From Glutamicibacter protophormiae (GTDB lineage: Bacteria > Actinomycetota > Actinomycetes > Actinomycetales > Micrococcaceae), in the NCBI RefSeq assembly GCF_014647495.1, contig NZ_BMPH01000003.1:1-64000 (forward strand): a stretch of DNA of 64,000 nt, written 5' to 3'. Of this stretch, positions 16,237 to 24,806 are shown one piece after another (positions within the stretch are counted from its first letter, which is position 1; each line of letters opens with the position of its first letter). The notes under the pieces are model-generated. The model was not told the origin of the DNA, did not search any database, and worked only from the letters and a program-made list of their open reading frames with translations. The position numbers and the translations under genes were made by a program.

Positions 16237-16716
16237 TCAAATTAGTGCGGGTCTACGAAGCCAAACTGTTGTGAAGCCCTCGTCCATGTCTTCTTCGAAA
16301 TCGAATTTGAAGCCGCGACGTTCATAAAATGTATAGGCAGTATCGTTTCCTTTGACAAATTCGATCCTCACGTCTTGGGCTGGCCCAACAGTAGCTAAAG
16401 CCACGTTCATCAGAGCAGTGCCAATCCCTTGGCCGTGGGCTTCGGGCACGACATAGATTTTCCAGATTACGGGTTCGTCTTCAAACCGTCCGAGGGTTAG
16501 TGTTCCGACTGCCTGTTCGCCCTGAGCAGCTATGAATGTCGTGTCATCTGTGATTGATGCGCTCACCGACTCATGAGACCACCAGGTATTGAGGTTGTTC
16601 ATGACGAAATCCGGACTTGTGAAACCTAGATACGTAGCTGGCCATGTAATAAGCCCAATTGACCGGATGGCTTGCACATCATCAAGACTCGCGATGCGAA
16701 TTGAAAGGTCTTCCAT
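16237..16716 (-). CDS. GNAT-family N-acetyltransferase
   Basis: The 159-residue protein has the acetyl-CoA binding block IYVVPEAHGQGIGTALM (motif A, Q/RxxGxG/A) at about residues 91-107 and the C-terminal FYERRGFKFD block. The acceptor substrate is unknown. A TAGATT box lies 6 nt before the ATG, consistent with a leaderless transcript. Codon use is AT-richer than in the flanking chromosome. It lies within the segment bounded by the direct repeats and was probably acquired. Confidence 0.85.
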   Translation of the reverse strand: MEDLSIRIASLDDVQAIRSIGLITWPATYLGFTSPDFVMNNLNTWWSHESVSASITDDTTFIAAQGEQAVGTLTLGRFEDEPVIWKIYVVPEAHGQGIGTALMNVALATVGPAQDVRIEFVKGNDTAYTFYERRGFKFDFEEDMDEGFTTVWLRRPALI

Positions 16717-17017
16717 GCCCTGAATCTACAGGAGCATGGAGAAACTAGTGGACTTTCAATGGAGAAATGGGAGCCATTACTTGTTATTTCGCGTTGCATC
16801 GATTGCATGAACAGCCGGATCTTGTCAGTGTGTACGTCCATGCAAGGAACCTTCTGCTGGGCGTCGTTGCAATACACGGTCGAGATGAACGGATTACGTC
16901 TGTGTGAATGCCACGGTCGCAGGAATTGGCAGTTGAGACAATTGAACTGGTCCCGCAGGCGAACCTGCATGGATAAGGGATGGCTTGACAGGGGACCCGT
17001 TAGGCGGTGACTATCGA
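16717..17017. other. 301-bp AT-richer stretch without a recognised gene
   Basis: No RNA gene or family motif was recognised. A short plus-strand frame (16759-17010, Cys-rich) lacks a ribosome site and was not called. The -10 box TAGATT of the acetyltransferase gene lies at 16728-16723 on the minus strand. Confidence 0.5.
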
Positions 17018-17740
17018 TTATTCTCGATGAGCTTCGAAGACCATCAGTGGTGAGTCGTCGGTGCAAGGCGTACGGTTCCAATCACTCCACACGCCGTCAA
17101 CAACGAAACCTGCATCGGCTAGCTGCTGCTGGATAACTTGCCGGTCGCGGAAAGCAAGAACGAGCTGCTCTACAACGTGGTGCCCGCTGGCCATGAACAG
17201 ACTGTGAGAGGTTAGCCGGACCTCTCCGGGGGCCGTTTCACTGGCCTCGGTCCATTCGCGAACTGGACCACTCGTCGTGTCGCGGATCCTCGTGTCTTCA
17301 GCAGCCCAGTTCTCCCAAGCTCGGGTATTTGGGTTCCGGCTCTCGAACGCCAGCACACCGCGATCCCGCAAGGCTGTGTTGATGTCCTCAAGAGTCCGTT
17401 CCCACTCGCCATCTGGAATGTGCTGCGCAACGTTCCCTGTCATAACCGCATAGTCGAAGGCCTCGTGCGGAATATCGCGGCTGTCCCCGAGGATCCAGCG
17501 TACGGCCCGTCCATCCACACGTTCAGCCGCGTAGTTGATCATATTTCTGGACGGGTCAATTCCGACAACCGTGCGCCCGGGCCGGACGAAAGTAGCTGTC
17601 AGGATTCCGGTTCCACAGCCCACATCGAGTATTGAGCGTGCATTTTTCTCATCTGCCAGCAGTCGGTAGAACTCATGGTCGGGGCCGTCTGGATTGGCGT
17701 CATCATAGAGCTCAACAAGCCGCAGGTCATAGTCGTCCAT
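17018..17740 (-). CDS. class I SAM-dependent methyltransferase
   Basis: The product (240 residues) has motif I ILDVGCGTGILTATF (about 37-51), the acidic residue after strand 2 (VVGIDPS) and a motif II-like AFDYAVMTGNVAQHI. It belongs to the Methyltransf_11/25 type; the substrate is unknown. ATG 17740 was chosen because the preceding in-frame extension is not conserved in character and TACGGT lies 6 nt upstream, consistent with a leaderless start. It is AT-richer than the flanks and lies between the direct repeats. Confidence 0.83.
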   Translation of the reverse strand: MDDYDLRLVELYDDANPDGPDHEFYRLLADEKNARSILDVGCGTGILTATFVRPGRTVVGIDPSRNMINYAAERVDGRAVRWILGDSRDIPHEAFDYAVMTGNVAQHIPDGEWERTLEDINTALRDRGVLAFESRNPNTRAWENWAAEDTRIRDTTSGPVREWTEASETAPGEVRLTSHSLFMASGHHVVEQLVLAFRDRQVIQQQLADAGFVVDGVWSDWNRTPCTDDSPLMVFEAHRE

Positions 17741-17863
17741 ATGCCAACCGTAACGGAATAAATCCCGTGTCCACCGATTGCTACAGGGACCACACCAAGG
17801 GATGGATCCATTCATCCATTCGTGGCACTTGTTCAGCTTGTTACCAACCTGTGGTCCATCGTC

Positions 17864-17914
17864 GACGAGACCGAATACCGCCAGCGCCTGGAAGTCCTGC
17901 GCACCAGGAAGTAG
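17864..17914 (+). pseudogene. SHOCT-domain protein, last 16 codons only
   Basis: The frame reads DETEYRQRLEVLRTRK and a TAG stop at 17912-17914. Everything upstream of 17862 is unrelated. It is the intact 3' end of the gene whose longer fragment is at 15498-15600. Confidence 0.7.
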
Positions 17915-17920
17915 AGAGGC

Positions 17921-17963
17921 GCAAAAACCCCGTTCCGGTGAATGGAATTCACCGGAACGGGGT
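17921..17963 (-). terminator. intrinsic terminator of the MHS transporter gene
   Basis: AACCCCGTTCCGGTGAAT and its complement form a near-perfect hairpin. The A-run at 17923-17927 gives the U-run on the minus strand, which is the direction of the transporter transcript. Confidence 0.75.
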
Positions 17964-17987
17964 TGCTGCGCAAGGGGCGCTTGGCTG

Positions 17988-19355
17988 CTAGTGCGAAGTC
18001 TTCTGCGGCTGGCTCTCGACGGTGCGCTTGTCGAAGACCAGGGCGCCGACTTCCTGCTCCGCCTGGTTGCGGAAGGACAGGTCGATACCGGCCCGGTCGC
18101 GGATCATGGAGACCGCGATGAAGCCGAGCACCACAACCACCAGCAGGTAGATGGCCACGGCAGTGGTGCCGCCGGTTGCCTGGACCAGCGCCTGGGCGAT
18201 GGTCGGGGCGAAGGCGCCGCCGAGGATCGCGCCGATGGCGTAGGAGATGGAGACACCGGAGAAGCGGACCGAAGCCGGGAAGAGCTCGGAGTACAGGGCC
18301 GCCTGCGGGCCGTAGGTCAGGCCCAGGCCGATCGAGAACAGGCCGAAGGCCAGGTAGAGCATGGCCAGCGAGCCGGTGTTGACCAGCGCGAAGACCGGGA
18401 ACAGCGACGCGGCAAGGATTACGAAGCCGATCTGGTAGGTGCGCACGCGCCCGACCTTGTCCGCCATGTAGCCGGCGATCAGGGTCATGATCAGCCACAT
18501 GGCTGCGCCGAAGGCCACGGCGACGAGCACATCGGTGCGCTCCAGGCCGATCGGTCCGTCCGGGTTGGTGGTGTAGGCCTGGAAGAACCCGCCGGTGGTC
18601 ATGTAGCCCGCGGCATTGTTGCCGGCGAAGACCAGCGCGGCAATGACCACCAGCGGCCAATGCTTCTTGAACAGCACGACGATCGGCACCTTGGTCTGGG
18701 CCTTGTGCTCGGCGATCTCCTCGAAGACCGGGGACTCGTCGACTGCGCGGCGGACGAAGTAACCGATGGCGATCAGCACGATCGAGACCAGGAACGGCAC
18801 ACGCCAGCCCCATTCGACAAATGCCTCGCCGGGGGAGATGACGCCGGTCATCAGCGCCATCATGCCGCTGGCCAGCAGCATGCCCAGCGGCACGCCGACC
18901 TGCGGGTAGGAGCCAGCGCGGCCGCGCTTGCCCTCTTCGGCATGCTCGACGGCCATCAGCACCGCGCCGCCCCACTCGCCGCCGGCGGAGATGCCCTGGA
19001 TGATGCGCAGCAGCAGCAACAGGATCGGGGCCCACAGTCCTGCGGTCTCATAGGTTGGCAGCACGCCGATCAGCGTGGTGGCCGCACCCATCAGGGACAG
19101 GGTCAGCACCAGCATGGCGCGGCGGCCGATCTTGTCGCCGTAGTGTCCGGCCAGGAAGGCGCCCAGCGGACGGAAGAGGAAGGACAAGCCGACCGAGGCG
19201 AAGGAGATCAGCAGCGCGATCTCCTTGCCGGCAGGCTCGAAGAACAGCTGGCTGAACACCAGGCCGGCAGCGGTGGCGTAGATGAAGAAGTCGTACCATT
19301 CGACGGTGGTACCGATGACTGTGGCGAACGCGACGCGCCGTTGGTTTGCGTTCAT
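17988..19355 (-). CDS. MFS transporter, metabolite:H+ symporter (MHS) family
   Basis: A 455-residue inner-membrane permease with 12 predicted helices. It starts with the MHS signature RRVAFATVIGTTVEWYDFFI, has the loop 2-3 MFS motif GHYGDKIGRRAMLV and RIIQGISAGGEWGGAVLMAV. The family moves organic acids, shikimate, proline/betaine and aromatic acids with protons; the substrate here cannot be told. It is divergent from a LysR gene 98 bp away, the likely regulator. Its last 63 codons are duplicated at 15674-15863. Confidence 0.9.
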   Translation of the reverse strand: MNANQRRVAFATVIGTTVEWYDFFIYATAAGLVFSQLFFEPAGKEIALLISFASVGLSFLFRPLGAFLAGHYGDKIGRRAMLVLTLSLMGAATTLIGVLPTYETAGLWAPILLLLLRIIQGISAGGEWGGAVLMAVEHAEEGKRGRAGSYPQVGVPLGMLLASGMMALMTGVISPGEAFVEWGWRVPFLVSIVLIAIGYFVRRAVDESPVFEEIAEHKAQTKVPIVVLFKKHWPLVVIAALVFAGNNAAGYMTTGGFFQAYTTNPDGPIGLERTDVLVAVAFGAAMWLIMTLIAGYMADKVGRVRTYQIGFVILAASLFPVFALVNTGSLAMLYLAFGLFSIGLGLTYGPQAALYSELFPASVRFSGVSISYAIGAILGGAFAPTIAQALVQATGGTTAVAIYLLVVVVLGFIAVSMIRDRAGIDLSFRNQAEQEVGALVFDKRTVESQPQKTSH

Positions 19356-19453
19356 GAAGGGGCAGCTCCTTGGAGAGGTGAATCACTTCAGTGTGACACC
19401 CCACATAGGTAAGGTAAACTTCAATTGTCTGTAGAACTTCTGAAGGCTGGCTT

Positions 19454-20371
19454 ATGTACTCCATGCGGCATCTTGAAATCATGGCTGAACTGCCCGACCA
19501 TAAAACCCTCGGATCCGCAGCCGACGAACTGCGTATTTCCGAGTCAGCGCTGTCTCAGGCGATCACGGCGATCGAGAAGCTGGCCGGAGAAACACTGTGC
19601 TTGCGGCGCAAGGCGCACGGGTTCTCGCTGACTGCCTCAGGGGTGCATTTCGCGTCCCTGGCCCGCAAAATTGTTGCTGAAGTCGGTGAATTGGCCGCCA
19701 CTTTTCCGCAGCAGGAGGGCGTGCTGCGCGGCCCGGTGCGCTTTGGCTGTTTCGCCTCGCTGTCGCCCCACCTGATCCCGGCGACCATGCAGGGATTCGA
19801 GCACCCGCAAGTGGAGCTCTCGGTCCAAGTGGGTACGCATGAGTCGCTGCTTCCGGGGCTGCGCCATGCGGATTTGGATGTCGCGTTCGTGTACGACCTG
19901 GGCCTGCCGCCGGATATGGACAAGCAGCTGATCTACGATACCCAGATGCAGGTGGTGCTGCATCCGGAGCACCCGCTGGCGGGGCTGCAGCGGCCGCTGG
20001 AGCTGGCCGACCTGGTGGACGAGCCGCTGGTGATGTACGAGTCGGATCCGTCCACCGAATACGTGCTGCAGCTGTTCGCCGCGCAGGACCTGAACCCGCA
20101 GATCATCGCCGAGGTGCCGCAGATGATCCTGGTCTCCGCCATGGTCGGGCGCGGCCTGGGCTACGGCCTGATGATGCGCCGCCCGAACAATGCCGAAATG
20201 TCCCTGGAGGGCAGGCCCCTGGCCTTCCGCGAATTGCACGTGCCGGAGCTTCCGAGCTCGCTGACCTCCACCAGTTCGGTCGTGGCGATCACCCCGCGCG
20301 GGGTCAAGGTGCCGGCCCGGGTGCAGGCGCTGATCGCGCACTGCCGCGAAGCCATGGCAGATTCCTGGTAG
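19454..20371 (+). CDS. LysR-family transcriptional regulator
   Basis: The 305-residue product has an N-terminal winged helix-turn-helix (MRHLEIMAELPDHKTLGSAA, ESALSQAITAIEKLAG; about 4-60) and a substrate-binding domain (about 92-295). GAAGG lies 7 nt before the ATG. It is divergent from the MHS transporter, whose gene is its most likely target. The inducer is presumably the transported compound; this is an inference. Confidence 0.85.
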   Translation: MYSMRHLEIMAELPDHKTLGSAADELRISESALSQAITAIEKLAGETLCLRRKAHGFSLTASGVHFASLARKIVAEVGELAATFPQQEGVLRGPVRFGCFASLSPHLIPATMQGFEHPQVELSVQVGTHESLLPGLRHADLDVAFVYDLGLPPDMDKQLIYDTQMQVVLHPEHPLAGLQRPLELADLVDEPLVMYESDPSTEYVLQLFAAQDLNPQIIAEVPQMILVSAMVGRGLGYGLMMRRPNNAEMSLEGRPLAFRELHVPELPSSLTSTSSVVAITPRGVKVPARVQALIAHCREAMADSW

Positions 20372-20420
20372 CCCTATCCAAGCACCGGCGGCTACCGCAT
20401 AATGGGGCGCAGGAGGCATC

Positions 20421-20777
20421 ATGATTGGCACATGGCAGGCATTGGTGATCGACTGCGAGGACCCGGACTCGCTGGCGGCGTTCTACGAGCAGCTGCTGGG
20501 CATGGTCCGGATTGACAACGACCCGGACTGGGTGAGCATCGGCGATGCCCCTGATCGCCCGGCCGTCGCATTCCAGGCCGTCAGCCCCTATGTAGCGCCC
20601 GAATGGCCGGGCCATGTGCATCCGCAGCAGATGCACCTGGACGTCCGGGTCAAGGACCTGGACCTGGCCGAGGAACTGGTGCTGAATCTCGGCGCCCGGA
20701 GTACCGGGGAAGGCGCCAAGACCTTCCGTGTTTACCTCGACCCGCAAGAGCACCCCTTCTGCCTGGTGAGCTGGTAG
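20421..20777 (+). CDS. VOC-family (glyoxalase/bleomycin resistance-like) protein
   Basis: The 118-residue single-domain protein shows the VOC fold pattern: the opening VIDCEDPDSLAAFYEQLLGM, a central HLDVRVKDLDLAEE and a C-terminal FRVYLDPQEHPFCLVSW. Metal ligand positions (His in MHLDV, Glu near the end) are plausible. Such proteins can be dioxygenases, isomerases or drug-binding proteins, so the function is open. AGGAGG-like bases precede the ATG. Confidence 0.78.
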   Translation: MIGTWQALVIDCEDPDSLAAFYEQLLGMVRIDNDPDWVSIGDAPDRPAVAFQAVSPYVAPEWPGHVHPQQMHLDVRVKDLDLAEELVLNLGARSTGEGAKTFRVYLDPQEHPFCLVSW

Positions 20778-20802
20778 CGGCAGGCCGGCTGCCGCAGGCT
20801 AG

Positions 20803-21420
20803 CTAGCCTGCCGCGCCATAGGCGATCCTGGCCGCCTGCAGCCGGGTGCCCACCCCGAGCTTGGACAGCACCGCCGAGACGTGCGTTTTCACGGTGCTCT
20901 CTCCGATGCCCAGACGCTGCGCCAGCTGCGGGTTGCTCAGCCCCTCGCCGATTCCCTCAAGCACCTCGCGCTCCCTCGCCGTGAGCCCTTCGGGCAGCAC
21001 CGCTGGCGGCGCCGAGGCCAGCGCCCTTTCCATGACCCGGGCGGTGACCTGTGGATCCAGCACGGACTGGCCGCGGCCTGCCGCGCGCACCGCCTCGATG
21101 ATCGCCTCCGGTTCGGCGGACTTCAGCAGGAAGCCGTGGGCTCCGGCCTGCAGTGCGCCGAAGAGGTAGTCGTCGTCATCGAAGGTGGTCAGCACGATCA
21201 CCTTGGCCTGACCGGAAATCCGCGCGGTCGCGGCGATCCCGTCCATCACCGGCATGCGCAGGTCCATGAGCACCACGTCGGGAGCCAGCGCGCGGACCAT
21301 GGGCAGGGCGGCGGCGCCGTCCGCCGCCTCCCCGACGACTTCCAGGTCCCCGGCCGCCTGGAGCACCAGGCGGATGCCCAGGCGCACTGTCGAATGGTCG
21401 TCAACGAGCAGGATCTTCAT
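20803..21420 (-). CDS. NarL/LuxR-type response regulator
   Basis: The 205-residue protein has a receiver domain (1-118) with the acidic pocket Asp7-Asp8, phospho-acceptor Asp53 (VVLMDLRMP), the conserved Thr in VLTTFDDDDYL and Lys in FLLKSAEPE. A LuxR helix-turn-helix occupies about 140-203 (LTAREREVLEGIGEGLSNPQ). It overlaps the histidine kinase gene by 20 bp, so the pair is a two-component system. The target is possibly the divergent gene at 22693. Confidence 0.92.
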   Translation of the reverse strand: MKILLVDDHSTVRLGIRLVLQAAGDLEVVGEAADGAAALPMVRALAPDVVLMDLRMPVMDGIAATARISGQAKVIVLTTFDDDDYLFGALQAGAHGFLLKSAEPEAIIEAVRAAGRGQSVLDPQVTARVMERALASAPPAVLPEGLTAREREVLEGIGEGLSNPQLAQRLGIGESTVKTHVSAVLSKLGVGTRLQAARIAYGAAG

Positions 21421-22582
21421 GGGCTTCTTCCTCGGGGCGCGGGGCGGTCGGCAACGTGACCTTCACCTGGAATTCGGGGGTGGACTGGATGTCGCAGCTG
21501 CCGCCCACGGCCAGGGCGCGGGTGCGGATGCTTGCCAGCCCGACGCCGGTGCCGAAGCCGTTCCCGGGCTGCGCCGGGACCGGATTGCTGGCCATGATCT
21601 GCACGCTGCCCGTCCGCTGCTCCAGGCTCAAGCGCAGCGTGCTGCCCGGGGCATGCTTGGCATGGTTGACCAGCAGCTCGCGGACCGTGCGGTGCGCGGC
21701 GGTGTGCACGGCGGCCGGGATGCGCTCGGGATGGGCCACCGAATAGTCGAGCTGGACCTCTTCCGGGGCATCGGCGACCAGCTGCGGCACATCGGTCAGC
21801 CGGGCGGCCAGCGCCGGGGTGCCCGCGTGCAGCATGCGGACCATGTCCGCCATTTCCTCCAGCCCGGTGACGCTTTCGCGGCGGATGGTTGCCAGCGGTT
21901 CGCTGCCCGGCGCGGCGGCCAGCGCGGCTCCGGAGAGCAGCGCGATGGAGGAGAGCCTGGCGGAGAGCACGTCGTGCATTTCCCGGGCCAGCGCGGTGCG
22001 CTCCGATACCCGGGCCGCATGGTGCTCCGCGGTGAGCCGGTCGGCCCGCTCCTCGGCGGCGGCGGCCAGCGCCGCCGAACGCCCGGCCTGCGAGGCCGCC
22101 AGTTCCTGGGCCGTGCGCACGTTCTGGGCCCACAGCATCGGGGTGAACAAGATGAACCCGGTGAGGAACAGGCTCAGCACCACCTGCTGTTCGGCCTGCG
22201 TGGTCTCCCAGGCGAGCACGGCCGCCACCAGCGAAACCAGGCACATGACGGCGAACGACATCCGGCGCAGCCGCGTCCCGCCGAGCAGGAAGACGCTGAA
22301 GACCGCCTCGAACGCCATGAAATACCCGGCAACGCTGCCCAGCGCCAGCAGTCCCAGCCCGGCCGAGGCCATGGCCAGCACCGCGGGCAGCAGCCAGCGC
22401 CGACGCAGCAGGACGGCGCCCAGGCCCAGCAGCAGCACCGGGAGCCAGAGCCAGCCCGGCAGCTCGACCAGCGGCGGGTTCACCACGCCGAAGGCGTGCA
22501 GCACCGCGGCAAGGAACAGATACATCCCGGCGGTTTCAGGCTCTTCCTGGCCGCTGCCGAGACGCCGGAGCAACGTCGTCAT
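21401..22582 (-). CDS. sensor histidine kinase (HPK7, HisKA_3 type)
   Basis: The membrane histidine kinase partners the response regulator that follows. The N-terminal third has about five membrane helices (residues 20-150), then a linker coiled coil, the dimerisation/phospho-acceptor block ALAREMHDVLSARLSSIALL with the phosphorylated His, and an ATPase domain with N-box ELLVNHAKHAPG and G-box GTGVGLASIRTRALAVGG. The start is uncertain: GGAGG is 1 nt before ATG 22582, and in-frame alternatives are ATG 22600 and TTG 22573. The stimulus is unknown. Confidence 0.88.
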   Translation of the reverse strand: MTTLLRRLGSGQEEPETAGMYLFLAAVLHAFGVVNPPLVELPGWLWLPVLLLGLGAVLLRRRWLLPAVLAMASAGLGLLALGSVAGYFMAFEAVFSVFLLGGTRLRRMSFAVMCLVSLVAAVLAWETTQAEQQVVLSLFLTGFILFTPMLWAQNVRTAQELAASQAGRSAALAAAAEERADRLTAEHHAARVSERTALAREMHDVLSARLSSIALLSGAALAAAPGSEPLATIRRESVTGLEEMADMVRMLHAGTPALAARLTDVPQLVADAPEEVQLDYSVAHPERIPAAVHTAAHRTVRELLVNHAKHAPGSTLRLSLEQRTGSVQIMASNPVPAQPGNGFGTGVGLASIRTRALAVGGSCDIQSTPEFQVKVTLPTAPRPEEEAHEDPAR

Positions 22583-22692
22583 GCCTCCAGCATGCACCAT
22601 CCGCCGGGCGGGGCGGCATCCGCCTTAAGGGGGAGATCCTGCGGGGCCATTGCCGGATACCGCGGCGCCGGTACCCGCGACAGGCTGGAAGC

Positions 22693-23493
22693 ATGGACAT
22701 CTTCACACACGCCGCACCGGCCTCGCTGGTGGTGCTCGCGCTGATCGACGCCACCAGCATCGGCACCCTGGTCATTCCCGTCTGGCTGCTGCTGCGCCGG
22801 GACTACCGCCGGTCAATTCCCCGGGTGCTGCTCTACCTTTGCCTGCTGGCGGGGTTCTACTGGGTGATCGGTTTGCTGCTGCGATCCGGAGTCCAGCTGG
22901 CCGCGGCCCGGATCCCCATGGACGCTCCGGTGGTCCGGCTGCTCGGCCTGGCCGCGGGAGCGGGAATGATCATCTGGGCGCTGGCCTACCGCACCGATGA
23001 GCAGAAGCTCGCCGCCACCCGCAAGGCCGGAACCGCCGGCGGCGTTCGGGCCGAGGCCGGGGGACGGCAGGACTCCGGTGCCGAAGAGCCGCAGGTATCC
23101 GGGGCGCTGCGCCGGCGGCTGGGCACCGCGCTGGATACCCGCACCGGGGTCGTGGTGCTGGCCTTGCTGGCCGGTTTGCTGGAACTGCCCACCATGCTTC
23201 CCTACCTGGGAGCCATGGGCGTGCTGCAGGGCACCGGATGGAGTGCCGGGGTGCAGGCGCTGGTGCTGGCCGGGTACTGCCTGGTGATGATCGCACCGGC
23301 CCTGATGCTAGTGGGCGTGCGCAGGGCGGCGGGGGACCGGATTGAGCAGTGGCTGCAGGCGGCCGGCCGGAAGCTGGGCCGCTATGCGCAGGAGACGCTG
23401 GGCTGGGTGGCTGGCATCGCAGGCTACTTCCTGATCAGGCTCAGCCTGGACGGGGTGCAGCTGCGCGAGCTGGTCGGCAGCGTGCTGGGATAG
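22693..23493 (+). CDS. GAP-family (Sap-like) membrane protein
   Basis: The 266-residue integral membrane protein has six predicted helices with a polar, basic central loop (about residues 100-145). The opening LVVLALIDATSIGTLVIPVW and the second-half LALLAGLLELPTMLPYLGAM are typical of the GAP/SfLAP family, linked in mycobacteria to export or addressing of glycolipids. It is divergent from the two-component system 110 bp away. Two further members of this broad family are in the window (30026-30742 and 37365-38039). The cargo is unknown. Confidence 0.72.
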   Translation: MDIFTHAAPASLVVLALIDATSIGTLVIPVWLLLRRDYRRSIPRVLLYLCLLAGFYWVIGLLLRSGVQLAAARIPMDAPVVRLLGLAAGAGMIIWALAYRTDEQKLAATRKAGTAGGVRAEAGGRQDSGAEEPQVSGALRRRLGTALDTRTGVVVLALLAGLLELPTMLPYLGAMGVLQGTGWSAGVQALVLAGYCLVMIAPALMLVGVRRAAGDRIEQWLQAAGRKLGRYAQETLGWVAGIAGYFLIRLSLDGVQLRELVGSVLG

Positions 23494-23561
23494 AAACGCT
23501 GTGGGCGAAAGGACAGGAACGCAATTGGCCTGCACCGCGGGATGATGCGAGAATTGAAGGC

Positions 23562-24059
23562 ATGGAACCTCTAGGCAGCAGCGCGAAGCAGGGTCGGAAA
23601 ATCACCCTCAACGCATCGACCCTGGCCATGTCTGTCATGGTCATCGTCCTTCTGGTGGCGGTCATTTTCGCCGCCAACTCAAACGAGATCGTCGGCTGGT
23701 TTGTCGTCGTCATCTCCGCCGGCTGGCTGCTGCTCGCCGGGTTCATGATGTTCGGACTCAAGCGCGGAGCGCAGAAGATCAACGAGTCGCTGCGCGAAGC
23801 CACCGTCGCGGCCACCCCGCGCGCCCAGGCCGGTGCCGTCGTCGTCGACGAAGCCACCAGCCAGCGCGACATGAAGCTTGACCACTCCTTCAAGATCGTC
23901 CAGGTGCAGGCACGGGTGATCTCCGAGCAGCGGGAGCTGAAGACCCCGGAGTCCGAGGAAATGATCGACCGTGCACTGGACACCATCCAGATGACCGCGG
24001 GCAATGCCCGGGACATGATCAAACCGGCCAAGCCGTTGGACGGCGAAATCATCGGCTAA
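23562..24059 (+). CDS. membrane protein of unknown function
   Basis: The 165-residue product has two membrane helices (about 20-42 and 46-66: GWFVVVISAGWLLLAGFMMF) and a C-terminal soluble helical region of about 95 residues (ESEEMIDRALDTIQMTAGNA). No family was recognised. The ATG at 23562 is preceded by GAAGG, but only one base away, so the exact start is not certain. An intrinsic terminator follows. Confidence 0.65.
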   Translation: MEPLGSSAKQGRKITLNASTLAMSVMVIVLLVAVIFAANSNEIVGWFVVVISAGWLLLAGFMMFGLKRGAQKINESLREATVAATPRAQAGAVVVDEATSQRDMKLDHSFKIVQVQARVISEQRELKTPESEEMIDRALDTIQMTAGNARDMIKPAKPLDGEIIG

Positions 24060-24070
24060 ATGCATACTTC

Positions 24071-24101
24071 TCGAGGCGGCTTCGGCCGCCTCGATGTTTT
24101 T
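24071..24101 (+). terminator. intrinsic terminator
   Basis: TCGAGGCGGC-TTCG-GCCGCCTCGA is a perfect stem with a UUCG tetraloop and is followed by TGTTTTT. It separates the membrane-protein gene from the NUDIX gene that starts 10 nt later. Confidence 0.85.
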
Positions 24102-24110
24102 AAGGACGTC

Positions 24111-24551
24111 ATGGAACTGATTGCCGTCGCCTATGTCATTTTCCGGCGCGAGAACCAAATCCTGCTGCAGCGGCGATGCGGCACCGGCTTCATGGACGGC
24201 TATTGGTCTTCCGGGGCCGCCGGGCACGTCGAGGCCGGGGAATCAGTGTTCCACGCGGCCTGCCGCGAGGCCCTTGAAGAACTGGGGGTCACGGTCGATC
24301 CGGCAGACCTGATGCCGCTGACCGTGCTGCACCGCGCGCCGAACCGCGTCGACTTCTTCTTCCAATGCACCGCCTGGGACGGCCAGCCGCTGCTGATGGA
24401 GCAGGACAAGTCCGCAGATCTGCGGTGGTTCGAGCTGGAGGAGCTGCCAAGCGCGGTGGTTCCCCACGAAGTGCGGGCGTTCGAGCAACTGCTCACGGGG
24501 TTGCCGCCGAGCGACTCGACCGGCGATTTCACGCCTGGTGCAGGCAGGTAA
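24111..24551 (+). CDS. NUDIX hydrolase
   Basis: The 146-residue protein contains the complete Nudix box GHVEAGESVFHAACREALEE followed by LGV (GX5EX7REUXEEXGU) at about residues 41-63. These enzymes hydrolyse nucleoside diphosphates linked to other moieties and may cleanse oxidised nucleotides; the substrate is not assignable. ATG 24111 has AAGGA 5 nt upstream and lies just after an intrinsic terminator, so an earlier in-frame ATG at 24060 inside the terminator region was rejected. Confidence 0.88.
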   Translation: MELIAVAYVIFRRENQILLQRRCGTGFMDGYWSSGAAGHVEAGESVFHAACREALEELGVTVDPADLMPLTVLHRAPNRVDFFFQCTAWDGQPLLMEQDKSADLRWFELEELPSAVVPHEVRAFEQLLTGLPPSDSTGDFTPGAGR

Positions 24552-24806
24552 GCCCGGTAGCCGCCGGGCATCGGGGCGGTCCGCGGCAGAAGGGGGTGCC
24601 CCGTTGCCGCACGGAACTGGAGATGCCCGCAGTGGGATGGCCCGGCGGCGAGGCAGCGTGCGATCGATGACGAGGAACTGTCGCACTGATCTGGCGGCCG
24701 AAGCTCGAAGCAGCGGGAGCCGGAACTGAACTTCCGATCCGTGTTTCCTTCCGGGGCGCGAGCCGATCAACGCGTAATCAGCACGCGAATTTTGTAAGCT
24801 GGAAGG

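Larger units (their letters stand above)
17862..18177. repeat. direct repeat copy 2
   Basis: This is the counterpart of 15541-15863. Here the transporter part continues into the intact gene, so this copy is the resident one for the transporter, whereas copy 1 retains more of the SHOCT motif. Confidence 0.8.

Noticed and set aside
16759-17010. 83-codon plus-strand frame rich in Cys and Arg
   Set aside because: No ribosome site, no family, odd composition; it overlaps the acetyltransferase promoter only by chance.
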